Shown here: positions 24,733-36,204 of the stretch, piece by piece
Numbering within the stretch: the first letter of the stretch is position 1
How the letters are laid out: each line of letters begins with the position of its first letter
Source: Chaetorhynchus papuensis
Taxonomy: Eukaryota > Chordata > Aves > Passeriformes > Rhipiduridae
Reading direction: 5' to 3'
NCBI GenBank assembly: GCA_013396525.1
Contig: VWYX01000080.1
Span: 983,893 to 1,047,892 of the forward strand
DNA: 64,000 nt
Made by a program: the position numbers and the translations under genes
The notes under the pieces: generated by a model
What the model was told of the DNA's origin: nothing
The model's input: the letters and a program-made list of their open reading frames with translations, nothing else
The model's database searches: none

Positions 24733-27700
24733 GTTCTCTAATTTTCAGAGAACCCAACACTAATAATAAAAACTTTTTTTTTGTAATTTCAACTGAAAAG
24801 CAGAAACATTTTCATTTCTCAATTTGAAACTGCATGCATACAACTTCTGTCATATCTTGTAAAGATAAAAATTTCTGCTACAGATTCCAGCTGTTCAGCT
24901 GTATTACCAATTGCAAAGTAATCACTACAAGTAGTATATTCAAAATTAAATAAAGCTGATAAAAACAACAGTTGATTTAATACTTAGTGAACAATTGAAG
25001 CTACCATTAAAATAGCCCTTCTTTTTGTTTATAGAAGTACAAAAGAACATGTGTCCTTAAAACCTATTCCATTTTTATGCATATCTAAAGTAAGCTGTGT
25101 CAGTTGTGTAGAAAAACTTCTCTACAAACTTAGAAGCATATGTGGAAATGTGCAATGTATGAGTAACTAATATAGTGAAGAATCCGTGTGAGAAGAGAGT
25201 ATCTTTCTCTTTGACAGGAACCGAAATATCTATAACTCTTTGTCATCAGCTTTGAAGGGGTTTAAAATCTGCAGGCTTAAAAAACTGTAAACAAAGACTC
25301 CCTCCGAAACCTAAATAAGCTGAATCAAACTGCAGCATCTTTTAGGAAGTACAAGAAACTCTGTTCAATGAAAAACAGGTCAGTCAGAGATCTACAGGAA
25401 CCAGCCTGAAGCAGGATTCTCAGACTGGGTATGGCTGCCTTTAGGTTTCACCAATACAGTTCTAGCCTGTACTTCCTTTCTTGTCAGTGTCCATCACATT
25501 TTTCCCCCAACAATCCTCACTTTTGTTCCACATCCATCTCAGCCTCCCCATCCTCCCATCCACAAAGCTGAAGTACCAACAGGCTGCTCATTTTACCCAT
25601 TTTGTTTATGTCCCTTTTGGTCTAAGCAGTTGGTAGCCCCTTCAACACAGGAACCTGCACCTATTCTCTGCTTTGCAAAACACTCAGGTACTGGAGGGAT
25701 TTGAGTCGAGAAGGAAGGAGCCCTATCCCAGCTTTTGTTTCTTAAAAGAAGATGCTGTGTGTATTCCTGCCTCATGTTCTGGTGACACAGCTGCTGCAGT
25801 CCTTACATTTGTATTAGGGCTTTATCTCAAATGGATGACTGATACCAGACAGCTACAAACCTGATCAGCCCTCAAGCACTACAGTAAAAACCACAGCTAT
25901 GATTCCATATTAAATGACACTTCAAGTGTCTGCTTTAAAATTACAGCACAGGTGAAAGACAGAAAAATTACTGAAGCATGTCTAGAAAAGGTTTCTTTCC
26001 CTACTGATGTCTTTCCTCAGGTTACCATAAATACTGACTCGACCCACATTCATGTAAAGTATTGACTTTTTAAAATTGAAATGTAGTAACATCATCACCA
26101 ACATCATGCAAATACACTGACACTGGCTTTCACTCAGAAATCCCAGAATGCTCAGCACTTGCATGAGATGGGCCATGATAATAAAATACTTTGCCAAAGG
26201 GCCAAACATGAGAACTCAAATGAAAATTTACTGGAACAAGACATATTCTTTTATAACTTGCCCTCTTACAGAAGAATATTTCCTTGCTGTGTGGTGTGCT
26301 CCAGTTGCTGCCTTCCAGCAAACTGTCATTAAACTTTAGCTGGCTGGTCTGCTGTAATCTGGGAAAACAATCCTGCCCACAACAGCTCTCACGATTTCTA
26401 CCCTATGCCAATGCTCAGTTTCCTTTCCCCACCTACCAGAACGGAGGGAAAAGTCTCTCCAATTACATCCAAGCTTTTCTGGCAGTAAGATCCAGTCTAC
26501 CCCTTTCACTTCCTTCACAGACTTTTTGCATATTATCACATGCTGTACCCACACAGACACATCTGTAGCACAGACAAGCACACTACTACTCAACAAGTCC
26601 TCAAGGAGTACTTACAGACTAGACAAGTAGTACTACCAACCTTGTAAGTTGCTGGAAAAAATGGGGACAAAGAGTTTTTTAGTTCACAATGATTCAGAGC
26701 CAAAGGCAAATCTACCCTTTTTCTCAGTGTCCTTTTTACTCCAGGTTGCACTAACTACAACTAACTACAAAGGAGGATCCAATAAAGGAGGTTCAAAACC
26801 TACCCTACACTTAAGAATAACACAAAAAATTCCACCACATCTCAGAAGAATCACAAAGTTCTGAATTTAGTTGTATTCTGTACATCTTTGCTTTTCAAAT
26901 TTTAAGAGAAAATAGCTACTTAAAAATATTTTTAGGCATTTGGAATAAAACGGGGACTTGACACAATTAAAAATCTTTGTTCCTAACAAATTTTTTTTGC
27001 AATTTTGGCAGCACCTTTCAGCACCAGAAACATTATAGACTATTTTACCAATGCCTTGAATGACTTTATCATCCAGAAGACACTGTAATATTGAAAACCC
27101 AATACTATTATATGCAATACCAGCAGGAAATTTCCAAGACTAGAACAGGGTAGAATGGCAGTACAGGATTGTGGTTCCAAATAACCTCAAGTATACAGCA
27201 GCATCTGTTCACTGACTCAAAACCTGCAAGTGCTTCTGCTGTGCCTATTTCTAAGCTAAGTTCCTCCAAAGGCCCATATTATTATTTGTAAGGATAAAAA
27301 TCAGTGTTTGGCAGCTTGGAAGAAGAAGCTGGCTGAGAATTTCAGGCTCTTTACAGCACATCCCGTTTGTACACATTATGTCCAGAACCAGCACCTAATT
27401 TCAGACTCCCCTTTAACAGAGGTCTAGCACATTTTATGAGAAATTTTATCAGTTTGTCACTAAGCCATATCCAGTCTTTCATGAGCTGCACGACTGCAAG
27501 TTTATCCAACACTTCCTAGAACAAATATACTATAAAATCTAATCCTTCTGCAAAATCCTCACAAAGGTCTATGACAACCTCAAAGGTTGTACCCATCAAG
27601 ATTTCTTATCACTTAAGAAGAAATTGAGACAAATTTATATTCAGGAGAGGCTGCCTAGTTAAAACCAACATCAAAAAAATGTCAAAAACAATGCCAACTA

Positions 27701-29305
27701 TGAAATCAGTTTGAAGGTTTCATCCTTGTACAAAGATCCTTTCAAATTTTAGTTCATCCACAAATCATGGAAACAGCACAGATACATAGATTTCAGAACT
27801 GAAAAATGCCACAAAGCCTTAAATGTTTAAAACAGGAAAATAGAGAGACAGTCATGAAAATTAAGGATACACATTTAAATATGCTTACTTTGTTTTTCAC
27901 CAGACAATAGAAAAAAATGCTGGAACTACCAGTAACAGATGGTTTTGGCTAATAAAATGTTATTGGCTTGCACCTGCTTTGGTGAAACCGAATTTTTCAC
28001 TCAAATTTTATTTGTAGATGTAGCAGAAGTTGTATGTAGTACTGCCAACCTATTTCCTGCACATAAGATTGTTATGTAAAAATATTTTTAAATTAAAAGC
28101 AGATATTTGTAATTGATATTTGAGTATATTTAAGTCATTTCAGTCTGGACTGGTGTTAAGTGGCCTGTCTATAGCAAGGGGACAATTGTACAGTATGTTT
28201 CTATGCTCCTGTTTCTTCATGATTACTACCACTGCTTTTCTTCAAAACTTAACAAATTTGACTTCAGGAAATGTGGTCCTATACCACTGCTAAAGAAAAT
28301 CCTTATAAATTCACTTACTGAATCAACTCGGCTCATGAAGCAAGGAAGACGTGATGTCAACAACAACCTACTTCAGCAAAGCTTTTTTGTCCATTAAATG
28401 GTTTTGACTTTGCCTCAAAGATAATTTTGATCTCTGATATTTTGCACTCCAACATATTCATGTGGTATTCACGGAAGTACTAATAAACTGCTTAATAAAA
28501 AACCATCTAAGGGTTTGATTGAAATAGATCAGGAAAAGTGAGTTTAATTTCATAAAAGGAATTGAACTGAATAATTTTTTATTATTTCTGAGGTCTTTTG
28601 TGTTCCATTTCTGTATTAAGGCAATTGTCTGTTTTCAGTCTCATTGCTTAATTAAGCACTGAGATGTATGTGTGAGATACTGACAGACATGAGAAAAAAT
28701 AAGCAATATATTAAATAATACATGCCAACACTCCTTGATGCAGGAAACAATGAAGTGCAGTTTCAGACTCAAAGCCAGCCTGAGTGGGAGGGGGTATCAA
28801 ATGTTTTAAGAAACACCTGGACTCACTGCAGGAAAAGTCTATTTCAAGGACATGTAGGAGCAATACTGGAAAATTAAGGAAGCCCTAATCTGCAGAAGGA
28901 GACTAATGCACTCAGCATACCAAAACCCCACAATAAACTAGTATTTTGACATGAATCCTCAGATATTTTAAAGAAAGTTCTGATAATAATTCAATTTAGA
29001 GATGTATTCTGAAAGACATAAATATAATTTGACATCTAAAGCTGACAATATACAAACTGCATCAAAAGCTTTCAATTACCAGAGTAGGGCAGCAGAGGTG
29101 GGCAAGAAGATGAGGCACAGGAGCTAATATACATTCCTACCTTTGCCTTCTTGAAGTATGTACCTAAGATACATTTAAGACAACTGGTCTGCAGGAGCCT
29201 AAATTTTCAATAAAATACAGTGGAAAGAGTTAAGTACCTTGAAAGACAAATTATGTTAGTATATTGGAATGTTAGTGCAAAACTTTGTAAATATTTCCCT
29301 CACAG
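24733..29305. other. Unique AT-rich DNA, no gene recognised
   Basis: A 10-bp direct repeat CTAACTACAA occurs twice in tandem at 26751-26770. The minus strand at 25593-25775 carries a 60-codon frame of plausible composition but poor splice borders. No transposon or confirmed exon was seen. Confidence 0.5.
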
Positions 29306-29486
29306 AACACTAAAACCGATGAGAAAAGAGCCTCCTTGTATATGGAGGCTGTGTGGAGAAAGCAGATCAATCACTTGATGGAGCTGCCATTTTATGTTCC
29401 CCTTGCATTTGAACAGAACTCCATTCTGAAGTTGGGATTGTCTGAAGAAATGCCCCAGATAGCACAGCTGAGAGAAAGGCAGCAGG
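29306..29486 (+). CDS. Candidate internal protein-coding exon, protein not recognised
   Basis: A 181-bp segment preceded by a good acceptor (TATTTCCCTCACAG ending at 29305) and followed by a donor (GTGAGA at 29487). The frame starting at 29306 is open for 60 codons plus one base, giving intron phase 0 on entry and phase 1 on exit. By hand count G+C is about 48, 30 and 57 % at codon positions 1, 2 and 3, the pattern of real coding sequence and unlike the surrounding AT-rich DNA. CAG, GAG, CTG and AAG dominate. The predicted peptide begins NTKTDEKRAS, has a charged helical stretch (EAVWRKQINHLMELPFYVPL) and ends IAQLRERQQ. I recognise no domain. The frame continues past the donor to 29578 with poorer composition. 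A chance open frame remains possible, because 60 codons without a stop are not rare here. Confidence 0.45.
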
Positions 29487-29802
29487 GTGAGAAGAAAAAA
29501 CAGAGATCCCATCTGGATTATAACTCAGAATTCAGCTCTATCAATCAGAGCTGCAAGGGATCTGCCAGGTGGAAATGAAGAGTAAATTCACAAGGGAAAA
29601 CATCAAGAAAAATCTGATTTTGATTAAAATCTCTTCACATAAAGCAATTCCAGAGTCTCAGAGCAGACCTCTGAAACAGAACTCTGAATTTCCTAGTTTA
29701 AACTATATTTTGTTCTTTTTCCTTCTTCATTCTTTATTTTTTCTTCTACATTCTATATAAAATGGCTTTATACTGCATTTAGAATGGTTTTGCAAGGAAC
29801 CA
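29487..29802. other. Putative intron start, no feature
   Basis: AT-rich sequence after the candidate donor, ending in a long pyrimidine tract (29712-29755) just before an LTR remnant. Nothing else was recognised. Confidence 0.4.
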
Positions 29803-29942
29803 CAGTGCTCTGCGTAAGCCCTGCTCAGCAATAACAAAAACATCTCTGTATTATCAATCCTGTTTTCAGCACAAATCCAAAACATATCCCCTTACAAACC
29901 ACTGTGAAGAAAATTAACTCTACCCCATCCAGAACCAGCACA
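29803..29942 (-). mobile_element. 5' end fragment of an avian LTR
   Basis: The plus strand ends in CCAGAACCAGCACA, the reverse complement of the TGTGCTGG start of the same LTR family as at 12284-12631. The preceding blocks (CTGCTCAGCAATAAC, GTTTTCAGCACAAATCCAAAACATA, TGTGAAGAAAATTAACTCTA) match the U3 end of that family as I know it. Only about 140 bp remains. The promoter and poly(A) parts are absent and no internal region is attached. This copy holds the opposite part of the LTR from the 12.3-kb copy. Confidence 0.78.
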
Positions 29943-32900
29943 GAGCTTAAAAAATGAAGAAAAGTGACAAGAATGCTGTGACCTAAGTGCAAATAATATA
30001 ATTCTGAAATGGCTCAGGAAGCAAACAATATTTGAGCATGTTTAAAGTCTACTCATCATACAAAAGTAAATGCTAGAAAACAGCTACATAATTGAAGCAC
30101 TTCAGGTTGTATGCATCCAGAAGCAAAACTGGAGACTTAAGTTCAGCTTAATGCTACAGCTAACTTAACTCAGGTTAAGGATATAAACAGCCAGCAAAAT
30201 AATCAGTTGTTTCACAATGACTTTAGCTGCATGAACTAACTCGTCACAAGATCAAGCAAGAGCCATTGTAAGTAACAAAGAAATTGCAGGAGCAGACAGA
30301 TGGGAGTGACAGAGGAGGTGTAGGACTATCTTAGCAGCAAAGACCAACTTTGTCAAGGTATCAAGCAGTGCTCTTGTGGACACTGATAGAGATGTGCAAT
30401 ATTCGAAAGTCCAAGTTTATCACATTTACAAGTTGTTTCCCTCACTCTACCACACACACAAACAGTACTTGTATGATATTAGCATGAATTTGTCCTAATG
30501 ACAGCAACTTGCAAGTATCTCCTTGTGTTTTTCACCATCCGAGACAAGCAGTTCAGTTTCACTACAGCCGTGAGTTTCTATAACGATTGATGAAACACTG
30601 CAATGGTCAGAAGTGGCAGTAAATGCATTTGCACTGTCCTCAGCAGGAAATCAGAAAGTTATCAGAAAAGTCGACAGCAGATTTTTTAACTATTTTGATG
30701 TATAATCACCAACATAGGCATTACAATACAGCATTTTTCTACTTCTGTTTTTTAATGGATAAGTAGTCCCAATAGTAGGAAACATTTAAGAACAATGATA
30801 CAAAACTATTTTTAAAAACTGATGACATGTTTACAAAATAATTCTAGTAGGTCTGAATGGAACTTTGTAACAGAAATAATGAAATAAATGGTTTTTCAAT
30901 TAAATACGGCTCTTTCCTAATCCCACTGAAACTAGGACTTCCAAATACAAGTCTGAAGTGGAAGATACGTCATTGGGCAGGACCAGAGCAGAGTTAGCCT
31001 GAACAAACCCCTGAAAGACACTCCAAATATCAAGTCCTCTGCATCAGCTCTTTCAGTCTAATGGTCTACTTCTACTTCACAGCAATATTTGCTTATGAAG
31101 AAATTGCGGGAAACTTGACTTATATCTCCTATAAGATAAAGGACCAAAACTTTCCAAGTTGCCCAATTATTTGACTAGTTCCTGAAGAGAAATCAAGAGT
31201 TCTGGTATAGAACAGCATCAAACACCCTAAATTCACCAGAGTGTGGATATACTACCCTTTTCTACTGTCAGGAAAAAATAATATTCCAAAGTAACAGCCG
31301 TCTCTGAATTAAGGGTAGAAGATTGCGAAGCTACGGGATTGTTACAGCATCCAGGTAATAAGGATTTTTCTCTCATTTCTCTGTCAATTTCCTTTGAAAA
31401 CGCAAGTTGCTCCCCAGAAATCATGTAGCTGCTGTTATACATTCAGTATGAAAGCAGTGATGCTTATTGACACAGCATGGGGCTAGGTCCAGCAAAAGCA
31501 CTTACAAGCTGGATGGAGAAGTTGTGTGGCTGCCTCTCTGTTGTGCCTACATGCACCATTCTGGGGTGTTAATGAGAGGGGGAACAGCAGATTTCAGTTC
31601 TTTTAATACTCATCTGTCCTATTAGAAAGGAATGTGTCCCCAAAGGAGATTTCTGGGGATACAGGGTCATGGTATCATTTTAGAAAAACGTAAATCAGAC
31701 CTCCTGCTTCTGAAACTGTCAAGAGTGGTTATATTATTGCATAGCACCTTTAGGGATCATTGATGTATATTATTTACTATTTAAAAATATTATTTCCAAT
31801 TACCAAAAAACACTTAAAAACCTGTAGAATATACCTTCAGCAGCTTCACAATAGGCAAGTGAAAAAGTAAATGAATGGTCTGCACTGAGAAGAGGAAAAT
31901 CTACATTAGGACATGCATCTTTCTTTGGTATTTAGAATAGCTTTTATCTGTGACTGCAAATTCACTTGGATTCCCAAGCAGCTGACCTTTCTTTCTTCTG
32001 CAGTCTCACTAAATTGATTTCACATACACTACCTTTTTAAACGAGTTAGCCAACCATTTTTCTCAAAGTAGTGAAGCTCTAGCTATCACATCATTTCTTC
32101 TTTGCCAAAGTCCTTTCAAAAATAAAATAGAACCAAAGAAAGGACAATATGTTTCATATCGTTTCTTTTCATTTCCAGATATCCCTGGGGCAATGAGAAA
32201 ACACTTAACAATGCAAGCTCTGCATGTAACTGCGGTGGTGATTAAACACTGCACAATACCTCACTCACAAATTTGGATAAGGCATTAAAGTATATGTTAG
32301 AAGGAAATAAAGTCAGTTGAGATACAGGTTCTCAAATAATTCTTCTGAGTTTAACTGGTGATCCTGAGCACCCTTTTTGTTTGTAGAATAAAGGGTATAA
32401 TCAGATTTGCAAAGCATGATTGTAAAGCTTGAAAAAAACTAGTGGAACAGGATTAAAACCTCACAAAGGAAAATAGCTCCCAAAATTATCTTAGGTAGGC
32501 TGGAACAAAACCCAAGGAAATTTCTTTCTACTTCTTTTGCAAAAGATAGTGCATTGTTCAGATTGTCACTTCATCAAGTAACAGCTGCTGTAGCAACTCA
32601 GGCTTCCTGTTTAGAGGATGACAGATCTAATCCCACAGCTGGTGCTTAGCAGTGCACCAACACAGCGGCAAGGTAGAGGGCTACTGTGTGAATTCTGAGT
32701 CTCAAAACATCCTGATCAGTTCACTGAGTCTGACTTAGACATGGTCAAAGTAGTCATTTGGGAAAAGTTAATAAGATTGAATTGTAACTCACACATTTGT
32801 GCAAGCAAGTGCGTGCTATTGTAAGTCTTGCCCAAAATGGAGGGAGGAAATGAAGACAAGGAATGAGAAGTAAATGACATCTGCACACCTTTGAATAGTT

Positions 32901-35638
32901 AATGCTAAGAAGCACAATCATATCTGGGTACAAGAAAAATCAAACAAGTTATAAAACCAATTAAATATTCCCTGACATCTCAAATTTATCTGTGGCATAC
33001 TGCAGCGTTTTGGGTATTGTTTAGCGTCTGCACCAGCTCAGGCATAAAGAGCTGCAGCTGACAGTAGTACAATACCAATCTCTCAGCAGTCGTAGAATGA
33101 GGGGATAGTTCCTTTAAGAACAATCTTTTTTACCCTGAGAACATGTCCAACGACTCCACATTACCACAGCCATACTTCCACAGGCTACGCCATATGTCTG
33201 TCAGAGTAACCTGCAGCATCATCACTTCCATTTGGCCTCCTAAAAAATTCCACCTATTAAGCTGCACTGCTCTTGCACAGCTGTTTGGCTGCTCTCTCAT
33301 GCTGAGAAATGCTCTCCAAACACACTAATGCTGCATTGGTACACTACATAAATCAGGCTCCTCCTATCTATAGCTACAACACTGTTGTGCCTAGCTCACT
33401 GCACATAAACTACATCATTTGCCATCTGCAATCTCTCAGCTACTTTGCATTAAATGTAGTCTAAGCAGGAATTTAGCAGCAGGGACAGGTGCTTGTTTCA
33501 CTCTCATAAGCCCTGCTCAGTACAGCACTTGCTCCTGTATTAAGAGACCTGCTTGAAACACTACAGCTGCACGGTGCCTCTTTTATCCCTGCTCCCTAGA
33601 TTATGGATGAAACCCCCATTTAGCCATTTACTTCACGTTCAGACCAACTGTGGCTCAGTTGCTTAAATGTAAAATGAACAGTATGATATTCTCCAGGTTC
33701 AGGGTGGCTGCAATGCAATTCCCCTTCCCTTTAGTGTGACAGGTACCATGCGTGCACGCTCTGACGTCAAAGCTTCTGGAGTGCCACTCCCAAACCTCAG
33801 CGATGCACAGAGCACTCCTCTGACACAGAGCCCTTTGTTTCACACACCCTGCTCTCTCCTGCTGCTTTGCTTGTTACCAGATCTCATAGGCAATTTCTTA
33901 TAGATATTTGTGCCATAAAGCTATTTGTATTCTTTTCATCATTTTTGGGGATATAAATTTGCAGGATGTTTTACAAAAGCAGATAGCATTAAAGATTATT
34001 TTTTTTCCAAGTGAAAAATAACCAAAGATTATATCTTTTTTTTTAATACCATAGAAAGAAAAAACAACCCCAAAACCAGTATCAAAGCTAAGAAATATGG
34101 ATGCAATCAGTCAGTTTGACTTCTCTGTGACCTGTGCAACATTAAGCAAAGAATGGCTCTGGTTTTCAAAAGATGTTTGCTTTCTTATGGTAATAATTAT
34201 ACTAGAATCTACTACTATTTACTATAATTACAGCGAAATTACAGCTCAATATGAAGGCTTCACAGCTATAAATCGTTTAAATTGTTTAGATCTAGCATGC
34301 CACAGAAATGTTAATACCAGTGTTTTTAGAACTAAGTTTTACTAATATGGAGAGAGGAGTTAACTTCTTTTTTAGAGAATATACGGATGAACTTCACTAA
34401 CTCCAGTTCAGCACTCAGGCTTCAACTACACATCTAAAACATCTTTATGAAGCATGCTGTGATGCTTCACAACTTGTTAGGAGTTTTCTATTTCTGCTAC
34501 AGATAAGAAAACTAAGATTCCATCAGCAATGATATATTCATGTCAGCTTTCGCTGCCAACAGACAAACAAAACTACCCTAGAATACAAAGACTGGGCACA
34601 AATAATAAATAAACCATTTCAAACAAAGGTTTTGCTAAAGAACTGATGGGAGTTTGCAAAGATATCCAATACTAACATACCTATTGACATGTCTATCAGA
34701 GAGTATAGTGATAGGTAGATTTTTTCAGTTCTAATAAAAATATATGGTGAAAGAACTTAATAAGGCAGGGTCTATATGTCTGGGTATTAGTCTGAGTAAT
34801 TCTGTAGTTATGCTTGTTAACAGAGGTACAGAAGTATGGATCTGAGCAAGGATGCAGGTCTCCTGTCTAAAGCTGCTTATCTAGTTCGGATAATACAAGC
34901 ATTCAGCTGTGCCAGCACTGTGACCTCAGTGGAGAGGAACACAAATACATTTCTTGTGAATATAAGATCCATCTTTCCTCTTCTAATGTAGCCATCAGGT
35001 CTCTCCCTCCTGCCTTGTACATTGCTGAGCTAGGAAAAGGACTCAGAAACTTAAGAAGATGCAGGATATCTGAGGCCTACACGTCTAACTCTGCCCTCTA
35101 GTAAACTAATCCAATATGGCTCATTTTTTCACTTAGTATCTGGTTGATATCCTTCCCTTTCATACAAAACAAAAATTTTTGAGGCTTGTGATAGCTAATA
35201 GACTACCTTGAATTCAACACTTGTACATGAAGACTCTTCACACTACAGAACTAAAATTGTCATAAGCAACAAAGGCAGGGGCAGAAATCAGACATCATCT
35301 CAATCTTCCTGTACCAAAAGCTCAGCAACTATACTTAAAATATGTTCTCGAGAGGAAACAAATATTTAGGATACAAATGAACAAAATACTGAAAACACGT
35401 TTAGTTTGGGGCACATCTTAGTATCACAGACTCACATGCTTAAAAGCCCACATAGCACATGCTGAAGAGTTTCACCTATAGAGGCTCTTTACAGAGAAAA
35501 GAAATAAAATCCTTCACTCGCTGAGATAGGAAAGGAGGGCCCAAGCTATGCTGTAAAACTCCTGAGAAAAAAGCAGAATCAAATGATTCTTTAAATGGTG
35601 ATCTCATTCAATATTTCTACTTTCCAGAGTTTTTTAAA
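29943..35638. other. Unique AT-rich DNA, no confirmed gene
   Basis: Several acceptor-like sites with short open frames occur, for example before 30647 and before 31995, but none has a matching donor in frame. 33640-33850 is slightly richer in CpG and holds a CRE (listed separately). No transposon was seen. Confidence 0.5.
33762..33769. promoter_or_regulatory. Consensus cAMP-response element, TGACGTCA
   Basis: A perfect palindromic CRE, the binding site of CREB/ATF factors. It lies in a short patch (33745-33810) that keeps several CpG dinucleotides within otherwise CpG-poor DNA, which could mean selective retention. There is no TATA box or clear first exon beside it. Function is inference. 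A single 8-mer can occur by chance. Confidence 0.3.
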
Positions 35639-35672
35639 GGTGAAAAATCAATGTCCTAATTGATTTTTCACC
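35639..35672. other. Perfect 14-bp inverted repeat with 6-nt loop
   Basis: The arms 35639-35652 and 35659-35672 are exact reverse complements around the loop GTCCTA. On a rough random estimate, a 14-bp perfect hairpin with a loop this short should occur far less than once in 64 kb, although AT richness raises the chance. It would form a stable stem in RNA or a small cruciform in DNA. Pairing does not extend usefully beyond the arms, so a microRNA precursor is unlikely. It could be a remnant of a small inverted-repeat transposon or a quasi-palindrome produced by replication slippage. Confidence 0.85.
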
Positions 35673-36067
35673 CATTTTTCATTTTTAACCATAAGCAAAT
35701 GGCATTAATAATGAACTGCTCTTGAGAAAGGCTTTGATTTATTAGCATGCTGTATTGTTGTACAATTAGACACTTCACTCTGTCCCAAACTTCTTAACCT
35801 ATTATATTCTGGACAGTTTAAAATGCCTAATTTTCCACAGATGCAATTACCTCTTTTTTTTTTTTCTTTTTTAATTAGAGAATGCACGTTTCATACTTGT
35901 ATCATACCAATCATGTAATTTTTATATTGCTATCTAATTGCATTTAAGAAAACATATCCAGTTCAGAGCTGAATCTAAAGGAAACAAGAAAACTATCAAT
36001 GACCTCTTTCTTTGACCTCTCTAACTTTTTCTTCCATGTGTTCCCCGAATTAGATTTGCCCTTGCAG

Positions 36068-36204
36068 TACAAATATGGAAATAAAAGAGGACTGTAGCTC
36101 GACGAAGCTGACAGACAGCGTTGAATTCCTCCACTCCATGAGCACCAGGCAGAAGCAAAGATATTGCAAAAGGGAACGATCCATAACTAGTCTGTCTCAA
36201 ATAG
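36068..36204 (+). CDS. Candidate coding exon, protein not recognised
   Basis: A 137-bp segment preceded by a very long pyrimidine-rich tract from about 36001 and the acceptor TTTGCCCTTGCAG. It is followed by AG|GTTCGT at 36205, a weak donor. The frame that fits leaves one base before the first codon (entry phase 2) and one base at the end (exit phase 1), with 45 open codons between. It includes ATG at 36075 in a fair start context (A at -3, G at +4), so a start codon here is possible. Third-position G+C is about 55 % by hand count, and three CpG dinucleotides sit within 36110-36123. The peptide is serine-rich and basic, with a KRERSITSLSQ stretch that resembles a basophilic kinase site. I do not recognise the protein. 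If the donor is not used, the frame runs on to a stop at 36254-36256. Confidence 0.35.
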
